Assembly: GCA_937974415.1 (NCBI GenBank)
Contig: CALJXB010000415.1
Location: 1-6,351 of the forward strand
Reading direction: 5' to 3'
Source of the DNA: an uncultured Kiloniellales bacterium
GTDB lineage: Bacteria > Pseudomonadota > Alphaproteobacteria > Kiloniellales > JAKSDN01
DNA length: 6,351 nt
The position numbers were made by a program, and so were the translations under genes. Below, piece after piece: positions 1 through 6,351 of this stretch (positions are counted from its first letter, which is position 1; the number at the start of each line of letters is the position of its first letter). Under the pieces are notes generated by a model that was not told the DNA's origin, searched no databases, and worked only from the letters and a program-made list of their open reading frames with translations.

Positions 1-1
1 G

Positions 2-226
2 CGCAGCGCCCGGCTCGCCGCGACCCTGCCCGAGCCTGGCAGCGGGCTCGACTGGCTCGCCCCGCCGGTGCTCAACGAGCTGACCCGCGTCGCCCTGCGC
101 GCCGAGCCGGCCACCGGACGCCTCTGGGTCCAGGGCTACGAATCCTATGGCCCCGCCACCGCGGTCCTGGAACTGAGCGAACCGCTCCCCGGCAAGGCAC
201 GCCCAGAGACGGCCCTCGCCCATTGA
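2..226 (+). CDS. 3' end of an unrecognised protein-coding gene (partial)
   Basis: An open frame enters from the left edge and ends at TGA 224-226, giving the last 74 residues of a protein whose start lies outside the window. Of the three plus frames this one reads most like protein. It contains [20 protein letters not shown] and then [20 protein letters not shown], and ends in a polar tail (RPETALAH). Another frame is also open through this stretch, but its translation is dominated by Arg, Pro and Ala, as expected of a GC-rich shadow. I see no catalytic motif, membrane segment or repeat and do not recognise the family. The stop codon lies inside the rplU promoter, so the gene ends exactly where the ribosomal-protein unit begins. 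No obvious terminator separates them, so read-through into rplU is possible. Confidence covers the coding call only, not any function. Confidence 0.5.
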   Translation, partial: RSARLAATLPEPGSGLDWLAPPVLNELTRVALRAEPATGRLWVQGYESYGPATAVLELSEPLPGKARPETALAH

Positions 227-250
227 CAGAGGGGGCATTGGCGCTATAGT
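223..250 (+). promoter_or_regulatory. Sigma-70-type promoter for rplU-rpmA
   Basis: A perfect -35 hexamer TTGACA (223-228) is followed by a 16-bp spacer and TATAGT (245-250), which matches the TATAAT consensus at five of six positions. The -35 box contains the stop codon of the upstream gene. Transcription would start near 257, leaving a leader of about 60 nt before the rplU ATG at 318. The -10 element sits between inverted arms GGCGC (240-244) and GCGCC (251-255). This is the strongest promoter match I see in the window and fits a highly expressed ribosomal-protein unit. It is a sequence match only. Confidence 0.75.
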
Positions 251-317
251 GCGCCCCGCCGGCCGCGGGCCACTGCTCTGCGGTCGATTTCCTATTGCGC
301 TAGACCACGGGCACGCC

Positions 318-872
318 ATGTACGCAGTCATCAAGACCGGCGGCAAACAGTACAAAGTCGCCAAGGACCAAATCGTCGTCGTCGAGAAACTCGCGGCCGC
401 CGCCGGCGACAGCGTGGCCTTCGACCAGGTGCTGTTGGTCGGCGAGGGCGACAAGACGACCCTGGGCGCGCCCACCGTGGCCGGCGCCAGCGTCATGGCC
501 GAGGTGGTCGAACAGACCCGCGGCGACAAGATCATCGTCTTCAAGAAAAAGCGCCGCAAGAACCACCGCCGGCGCAACGGCCACCGACAGCACGAGACCG
601 TGCTCCGGATCACCGAGATCCTGACCGACGGCAAGAAGCCGGCCAAGGCCGCCAAACCCAAGGCTGAGGCGAAGCCCAAGGCCGAACCTGCCGCCGAGGC
701 CGAGACCGAGGAAAAAGCGGCGGCCAAGCCAGCGGCGAAGAAGGCGGCGCCCAAGGCCAAATCGCCGGCGAAGACGGCCAAGCCAGCCGCCAAGAAGCCT
801 GCCGCCAAAGCCAAGGCTCCGGCGAAGAAGGCGGCGCCCAAGGCAGAGGCCATTAAGAAGGACGAGGAGTAA
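318..872 (+). CDS. rplU: 50S ribosomal protein L21 with long Lys/Ala/Pro C-terminal tail
   Basis: L21 is a 50S subunit protein that binds 23S rRNA. The 184-residue product opens with [14 protein letters not shown], the characteristic L21 start. Residues 72-94 fit the L21 family signature, including FKKKRRKN and GHRQHET. The core ends near residue 104, about the length of the whole E. coli protein. The remaining 80 residues are almost entirely Lys, Ala, Pro and Glu, in histone-H1-like [11 protein letters not shown] repeats. Tails of this kind occur on L21 in some alphaproteobacteria. They are probably disordered and able to bind RNA. I chose ATG 318 because homology begins exactly there; a GTG at 249 would add 23 residues that look like read-through of the leader. 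No strong Shine-Dalgarno precedes 318. The gene is followed 6 bp later by rpmA, its usual partner, and the strong promoter at 223-250 lies just upstream. Confidence 0.97.
   Translation: MYAVIKTGGKQYKVAKDQIVVVEKLAAAAGDSVAFDQVLLVGEGDKTTLGAPTVAGASVMAEVVEQTRGDKIIVFKKKRRKNHRRRNGHRQHETVLRITEILTDGKKPAKAAKPKAEAKPKAEPAAEAETEEKAAAKPAAKKAAPKAKSPAKTAKPAAKKPAAKAKAPAKKAAPKAEAIKKDEE
733..757 (+). repeat. 25-bp direct repeat in the rplU tail, copy 1
   Basis: This 25-bp stretch recurs identically at 820-844, 87 bp (29 codons) away and in the same reading frame. Both copies encode the AKKAAPKA block of the L21 tail. Identity at the DNA level, not only the protein level, suggests the tail grew or is kept uniform by in-frame duplication or slippage. 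Confidence 0.85.
820..844 (+). repeat. 25-bp direct repeat in the rplU tail, copy 2
   Basis: This is the identical partner of 733-757, in the same frame, encoding the second AKKAAPKA block near the L21 C-terminus. The sequence diverges immediately on both sides. Confidence 0.85.
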
Positions 873-878
873 AGCCCG

Positions 879-3406
<2,528 letters not shown>

Positions 3407-3410
<4 letters not shown>

Positions 3411-4702
3411 CCGGGGCAGGGACAACCGGCGCGGCGGTCCTCAGAAACGACCTGGCAGCGGACATGGCGGCGCTGGGCGCCGCCGCCCGGGCCGCGGCCG
3501 AGCAGCTGGCAACGGCCGACAGCGAGGCCAAGGCCGAGGCTCTCAGGGCCGCGGCACGCGCCGTGCGCGCGAACGAAGCCGCAATCCTCGAAGCCAATCG
3601 CGCCGACATGGCGGCCGCCCGGGACAAGGGCCTCACGCCTGCCTTGCTCGACCGCCTGGAACTCAACCCGGACCGGGTCGAGGCCATGGCCGCCGGCCTG
3701 GAGCAGATCGCCGACTTTCCCGACCCAATCGGCCGCACGCTCGGCGAATGGGAGCGGCCCAACGGCCTCGCCATCGCCAAGGTCGCCGTGCCCCTCGGCG
3801 TCATCGGCATCATTTACGAAAGCCGCCCCAACGTGACGGCGGACGCCGGCGGGCTCTGCCTCAAGTCGGGCAACGCGGCCATCCTGCGCGGCGGCTCGGA
3901 GAGCTTCGCCTCCTCGGGCGCCATCCTCGAGTGCCTGCAGCAGGGCCTGGCCGAGGCCAGCCTGCCGGAAGCCGCCATCCAGCGCGTTCCGACGAGCGAC
4001 CGGGCCGCGGTCGGCATGCTGCTGACCATGAGCGACAGCGTCGACATCATCATCCCGCGCGGCGGCAAGGGCCTCATCGAGCGGGTCTACGCGGAAAGCA
4101 AGATCCCGGTCCTGGCGCACCTAGAGGGCCTCTGCCACACCTACGTGGACCGGGCCGCCGACCCGGCCATGGCGCGGAGGCTGGTGGTCAACGCCAAGAT
4201 GCGGCGCACCGGCATCTGCGGCGCGACCGAGACCCTGTTGGTCGACCGGCCCGTGGTCGAGAGCCACCTGCCCGCCATCCTCGACGATCTCGCGGCGGCC
4301 GGCTGCGCGCTGCGCGGCGACCAGGCGACCCAAGCTCTCGACGAGCGTGTCATCGCCGCCACCTCAGAGGATTGGGACACCGAATACTTGGCGCCGATTC
4401 TGTCGATAAAAGTGGTCGACGGCGTCGACGAGGCGGTCGCCCACATCAACCGTCACGGCTCGCACCATACCGAGGCCATCGTCACCGAGGATTCGGCCGC
4501 GGCCGAACGCTTCCTGGAGCGGGTCGATGCCGGCATCGTCATGCTGAACGCCTCGACCCAGTTCGCCGACGGTGGAGAATTCGGCATGGGCGCCGAGATC
4601 GGCATCTCGACCGGCAAGCTGCATGCCCGCGGACCGGTCGGCGCCGAACAATTGACCAGCTACAAGTACATCGTCCGTGGCGCGGGCCAGGCGCGACCTT
4701 AA
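3407..4702 (+). CDS. proA: Gamma-glutamyl phosphate reductase (glutamate-5-semialdehyde dehydrogenase)
   Basis: ProA uses NADPH to reduce gamma-glutamyl phosphate to glutamate-5-semialdehyde, which cyclises for the last step of proline synthesis. The product has 431 residues, near the usual 415-430. It belongs to the aldehyde dehydrogenase superfamily. Visible are [18 protein letters not shown] (129-146), the [15 protein letters not shown] cofactor-domain stretch (151-165), [11 protein letters not shown] (214-224) and the active-site segment [14 protein letters not shown], with the expected catalytic Cys271. The ProA signature ending [17 protein letters not shown] (342-358) is also present. 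Near the C-terminus are [22 protein letters not shown] and the terminal [14 protein letters not shown] strong purine-rich ribosome-binding site, GAGGGAGAGG (3394-3403), precedes the ATG. The ATG overlaps the proB stop by 4 bp, so the pair is co-translated. The Ala-rich N-terminal 35 residues look like a normal helical start. Confidence 0.97.
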
Positions 4703-4733
4703 CGCCGGCCGGTCGCAACTTTGCCGGCCGGCG
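4703..4733 (+). terminator. GC-rich hairpin directly after proA (possible transcript end)
   Basis: A perfect 10-bp inverted repeat, CGCCGGCCGG (4703-4712) and CCGGCCGGCG (4724-4733), with an 11-nt loop begins on the first base after the proA stop. There is no T run, so it is not a classical intrinsic terminator. It could stabilise the 3' end of the obgE-proB-proA message or help stop transcription from either side of this convergent junction with the pilin gene. Confidence 0.45.
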
Positions 4734-4801
4734 TGGTCGGTCGGAAGCCCCGGACGCCGCTGCGCGAAGCGGTCAGCGCCCGGCCTAAACCCGCTCTGAG
4801 A

Positions 4802-4996
4802 TTACGGGGTGCAGTTGGGACCTTCGTTAATGCAGTTGGAAGCGTTGTCCATCGCATTGGAGATGGCAGAACCCAGGGTCCCTGCCGCGACGGCCATGCC
4901 CGCGGCGATAATCGCCAACAGCAATGCATACTCGGCAGCTGCGGCACCGCGTTCGTCGCGTGAGAACTCTTTGAAAAACACAAAAACACCAGCCAT
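4802..4996 (-). CDS. Flp/Fap-type pilin (class III prepilin)
   Basis: This small intact gene encodes a 64-residue prepilin, the subunit type of Tad/Flp adhesive pili. The leader MAGVFVFFKEFSRDERG ends in Gly17. It is followed by the mature start AAAAEYALLLAIIAAG, where Glu+5 and Tyr+6 after the predicted cleavage are the hallmark of Flp pilins cut by a TadV-type prepilin peptidase. A hydrophobic helix (about 18-46) forms the membrane and filament core. The short C-terminus carries two cysteines (55 and 62) that could form a small disulfide loop. ATG 4996 gives a typical 17-residue leader; an in-frame ATG at 5059 would add 21 residues of non-pilin-like sequence. A GGGGG stretch (5008-5012) is the only Shine-Dalgarno-like element. 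The gene is convergent with proA, and no tad assembly genes (secretin, ATPase, peptidase) are in view. The pilus machinery would have to be encoded elsewhere. Confidence 0.88.
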   Translation of the reverse strand: MAGVFVFFKEFSRDERGAAAAEYALLLAIIAAGMAVAAGTLGSAISNAMDNASNCINEGPNCTP

Positions 4997-5079
4997 AGCT
5001 TTATCTACCCCCAAAAAATATCTGCCCCCGCCCTGCGCGATCGAAAGCCGACAAGACATCCTGTGACGGCAGCAAGAGT

Positions 5080-5108
5080 ACTATATCTTTAGTCATATAC
5101 CAACAAAA
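5080..5108 (-). promoter_or_regulatory. Candidate promoter for the pilin gene
   Basis: Reading the minus strand in the AT-rich stretch, TATAGT (plus positions 5080-5085) is preceded 17 bp upstream by TTTTGT (5103-5108), or 15 bp upstream by TTGTTG (5101-5106). Transcription would start near 5073, giving a leader of about 75 nt before the pilin ATG at 4996. The -35 match is imperfect and the region is AT-rich enough to give chance hits, so this is tentative. Confidence 0.35.
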
Positions 5109-5164
5109 AATGTCTATTACTTATTGCATATGCGCCCTTCAACCATAAATTCCGTGGCAAGCCC

Positions 5165-5173
5165 TGTGGATAA
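5165..5173 (-). other. Perfect DnaA-box sequence in AT-rich spacer
   Basis: TTATCCACA is read on the minus strand, identical to the high-affinity DnaA-box consensus. It borders AT-rich DNA about 170 bp upstream of the pilin ATG. There is only one box in this spacer and no cluster, so an origin is not supported; a DnaA-regulatory role or coincidence remain. Confidence 0.4.
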
Positions 5174-5198
5174 CTCACATGAACGGACTGTGATTTAG

Positions 5199-5220
5199 GC
5201 CCGGCCTTGGCCTGCCGGGC
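5199..5220 (-). terminator. Hairpin without T run, possible minus-strand transcript end
   Basis: GCCCGGC (5199-5205) pairs with GCCGGGC (5214-5220) across an 8-nt loop, and a palindrome GGCCTTGGCC (5203-5212) is nested inside it. On the minus strand it would follow the small frame ending at 5279. No T tract follows, so termination is only possible, not shown. Confidence 0.3.
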
Positions 5221-5278
5221 GCTGCCGCAAGCACGCCGCCGCCGATACGGGTGGGCACCCGGCAGCCGCCGCCGGGGC

Positions 5279-5431
5279 TCATTCCGGCGGCGTCACGGTC
5301 TGCGGCGTCACGGTCTGCGGTGGGTCGGGCTGCACGATCTCGAACAGGCTGGGGACGCCACAGCATACCTCGAGCGCGATGCCGACAAAATCAACGATAC
5401 GGCCTCCAGCGGGTATCGTGCCGGTTGTCAC
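5279..5431 (-). CDS. Short hypothetical frame or gene remnant with PQTVT repeat
   Basis: A minus-strand frame from GTG 5431 to TGA 5279-5281 encodes 50 residues, including VTTGTIPAGGRIVDFVGIAL and ending with QPDPPQTVTPQTVTPPE. The frame is open further upstream to a TGA near 5468, without a better start codon. It reads more like protein than the other frames here: varied composition, one hydrophobic stretch (IVDFVGIALEVCCGVPSLF) and a Pro/Thr tail made by a 15-bp tandem repeat. I do not recognise it. It abuts and overlaps the broken acyltransferase gene, so it could be the 3' end of another gene left after a deletion rather than a working gene. The lack of a clear ribosome-binding site favours a remnant. 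Confidence 0.3.
   Translation of the reverse strand: MTTGTIPAGGRIVDFVGIALEVCCGVPSLFEIVQPDPPQTVTPQTVTPPE
5287..5320. repeat. 15-bp tandem repeat, 2.3 copies
   Basis: The unit GCGGCGTCACGGTCT (5287-5301) is repeated exactly at 5302-5316, and four more bases of a third copy follow. Its length is a multiple of three, so in the minus-strand frame 5279-5431 it repeats five codons (PQTVT) without breaking the frame. Confidence 0.9.
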
Positions 5432-5769
5432 AGTCGTTCTCGTTGCGGCTGGTGATCTTCGAAGGAATCATGAAGCCCAGAATCAGGCTGTTCGGGACCG
5501 AGACGGCCAGGTTCGCCAAGCGCCGCCTGCATTCCCGGTAGCGGATCACAGCCTTGGATGCGGGTCGAGGCTGAAGGCCGAGGTGATAGGGCACGACCAG
5601 AAGCGGCAGGAAGAAGCGGCAGGAAGCGAAGGCCCCAATAGCCGCAGAAGCCCAAAGATGCGATGATCAGAACCCAGACGCGCGATTCGTAGCGTTCTCC
5701 CAGGAGATAATGGGCACCGAGGGTGAGCGGCAGGAAAGCCAGCAGAAAGACTAGCGAATGAAACAACAT
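5391..5769 (-). pseudogene. Broken 5' fragment of an MBOAT-family membrane O-acyltransferase gene (AlgI-like)
   Basis: MBOAT proteins of the AlgI type are membrane enzymes that O-acetylate exported polysaccharides and are usually about 450-520 residues. From ATG 5769 the minus strand reads MLFHSLVFLLAFLPLTLGAH and then VWVLIIASLGFCGYWGLRFLPLL, which matches the usual N-terminus: two hydrophobic segments and the (G)YW-x-LRFLPLL stretch. After that the frame turns into low-complexity, non-family sequence. At exactly that point a 13-bp unit is duplicated (5599-5611 and 5612-5624). Removing one copy joins the frame ending at 5391-5393, which continues VVPYHLGLQPRPASKAVIRY and RRLANLAVSVPNSLILGF, in keeping with the next part of the family. 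Even repaired, it stops after 121 codons, so the catalytic histidine region is missing. No Shine-Dalgarno precedes the ATG. The family call rests on the N-terminal pattern from memory. Confidence 0.72.
5599..5624. repeat. 13-bp tandem duplication that causes a frameshift
   Basis: AGAAGCGGCAGGA occurs twice in direct succession (5599-5611, 5612-5624). Thirteen is not a multiple of three, so the extra copy shifts the minus-strand acyltransferase frame. It falls precisely where the family-like sequence leaves one frame and resumes in another. Confidence 0.9.
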
Positions 5770-5994
5770 CGGAGAGGCGGCGGCATCGTAACAATCAAAC
5801 GGCAGCGACCGGAACAGTGCGCCAATCCTTTCACCATCGCAAAGGGGTAGCAGGAAGCCTTTGATGCGCCCAAGCGGTGACTATTCGGTTTCGAACGGCC
5901 TGCCCGTCAGCGATCAAAGGGCCCCCGATCCTACCGCCGGGCGTCACGCCAGCGCTTGGCGCCGGCCCCGGGGCGAGCCCTGAGCCGCGGCAGC
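5770..5994. other. Spacer between acyltransferase remnant and nadD, no gene seen
   Basis: About 225 bp separate the divergent pseudogene start from the nadD start. No frame on either strand looks like protein. The nadD frame is open back to a TGA at 5878-5880 but contains no ATG between it and 5995. I found no clear sigma-70 promoter pair here, although nadD transcription would be expected to start in or before this stretch, since it is cut off from proA by the insertion. Confidence 0.6.
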
Positions 5995-6351
5995 ATGATG
6001 CGGCCCGGCAAGAGAGCTGCCAGCCAGGTGCCACGCAGCACCCTATCCACCGCGGCCTTGGAGCGGGCCCTGGGCGGCCGGCGTCCCGACCCCGGGATGC
6101 GCATCGGCCTTTTCGGCGGCTCCTTCAATCCCGCCCACGACGGCCATGTGGAGCTCAGCGTGACCGCCCTCGACCGCTTGGGCCTGGACCAGATCTGGTG
6201 GCTGGTTTCCCCGCAAAATCCCTTGAAGCCAAGGGAGGGCATGGCTGGCCTGGAGCAGCGCGTCGCAGAGGCGCGCGCCGCCGTCGATCACCCGCAGATC
6301 CGCGTGACCGCCATCGAGTCCGAGCTTGCAACTCGCTTCACCGTCGACACC
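5995..6351 (+). CDS. nadD: Nicotinate-nucleotide adenylyltransferase (5' part, runs off the window)
   Basis: NadD transfers AMP from ATP to nicotinate mononucleotide, giving deamido-NAD, the next-to-last step of NAD synthesis. The visible 119 codons include MRIGLFGGSFNPAHDGH, with the nucleotidyltransferase (H/T)xGH motif as H48-D-G-H51, then IWWLVSPQNPLK (67-78) and RFTVDT at the window edge. The last two are typical of NadD. The start is uncertain. ATG 6097 begins directly at the fold but has no Shine-Dalgarno. ATG 5995 (followed by a second ATG at 5998) adds a 34-residue Arg/Ala-rich lead, as seen in many alphaproteobacterial NadD proteins, and is preferred with modest confidence. A GTG at 6028 is another option. 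nadD usually follows proA directly in related genomes; here 1.3 kb of other sequence lies between. The C-terminal part is outside the window. Confidence 0.92.
   Translation, partial: MMRPGKRAASQVPRSTLSTAALERALGGRRPDPGMRIGLFGGSFNPAHDGHVELSVTALDRLGLDQIWWLVSPQNPLKPREGMAGLEQRVAEARAAVDHPQIRVTAIESELATRFTVDT

Larger units (their letters stand above)
4997..5278. other. AT-rich intergenic region upstream of the pilin gene
   Basis: No convincing gene lies here. The part from about 5075 to 5180 is much richer in A and T than the rest of the window, with runs such as ACTATATCTTTAGTCATATA and CAACAAAAAATGTCTATTAC. It carries the candidate pilin promoter and, at 5165-5173, a DnaA-box sequence. A 7-bp inverted repeat with an 8-nt loop (5199-5205 with 5214-5220) could end minus-strand transcription coming from the right, although it has no T run. 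Confidence 0.7.

Noticed and set aside
249..317. GTG upstream start that would add 23 residues to L21
   Set aside because: The GTG overlaps the promoter -10 box, and family homology begins exactly at ATG 318.
4757..4778. Second small hairpin between proA and the pilin gene
   Set aside because: It has short 5-bp stems (CCGCT/AGCGG or CGCTG/CAGCG) and no T run; this is expected by chance in GC-rich DNA.
3748..4788. 346-codon plus-strand open frame in another phase
   Set aside because: It is an Arg/Gly/Pro-rich alternate-frame reading of proA.
5080..5180. Replication origin
   Set aside because: There is only one DnaA box and no cluster, and no dnaA, parAB or repABC genes are nearby.
5175..5366. 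Minus-strand 63-codon frame with DRDAADRDAA
   Set aside because: The repeat is just the 15-bp DNA repeat read in another phase; the rest is low-complexity Arg/Pro/Gly.
5379..5666. Plus-strand open frames (5207-5455, 5251-5541, 5379-5666) in the proA-nadD gap
   Set aside because: They are antisense to the acyltransferase remnant, show no motif and have no ribosome-binding site.
5831..6291. Minus-strand open frames near the right edge
   Set aside because: They overlap the convincing plus-strand nadD start and its open lead, with no protein-like motifs.

Overview
The window is GC-rich, tightly packed bacterial chromosome. It most likely comes from an alphaproteobacterium, with Rhodospirillales-like affinity as my best guess. 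The order rplU-rpmA, obgE-proB-proA, nadD is a known conserved neighbourhood in that class. The NadD start also carries the WWLVSPQNPLK stretch that I associate with alphaproteobacterial NadD. No search could be run, so the taxon is an inference.

Layout, left to right. Positions 2-226 hold the 3' end of an unrecognised plus-strand gene. Its stop codon lies inside a near-consensus sigma-70 promoter (TTGACA, 16-bp spacer, TATAGT) that should drive rplU (ribosomal protein L21, with an 80-residue Lys/Ala/Pro tail) and rpmA (L27). A textbook intrinsic terminator closes this pair at 1166-1193. Then come obgE (Obg GTPase, ribosome assembly), proB and proA (the first two enzymes of proline synthesis). 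Each of these overlaps the next by 4 bp (ATGA), so they probably form one translationally coupled operon. At the right edge nadD (nicotinate-nucleotide adenylyltransferase) begins and runs off the window.

The unusual part is the roughly 1.3 kb between proA and nadD (4703-5994), which are commonly adjacent in related bacteria. It contains minus-strand material that differs from its surroundings. First is a small intact Flp-type pilin gene (4802-4996) with an AT-rich upstream region and a perfect DnaA-box sequence. Next is a short low-confidence reading frame with a 15-bp tandem repeat. Last is the broken 5' end of an MBOAT-family membrane O-acyltransferase gene (about 5391-5769). A 13-bp tandem duplication explains the pseudogene's frameshift: removing one copy restores a continuous 121-codon frame. 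About 225 bp upstream of nadD hold no recognisable gene.

The housekeeping genes are ordinary. I see no CRISPR array, tRNA, rRNA, transposase or convincing new multi-gene system. The main interest is the small insertion or decay zone between proA and nadD.
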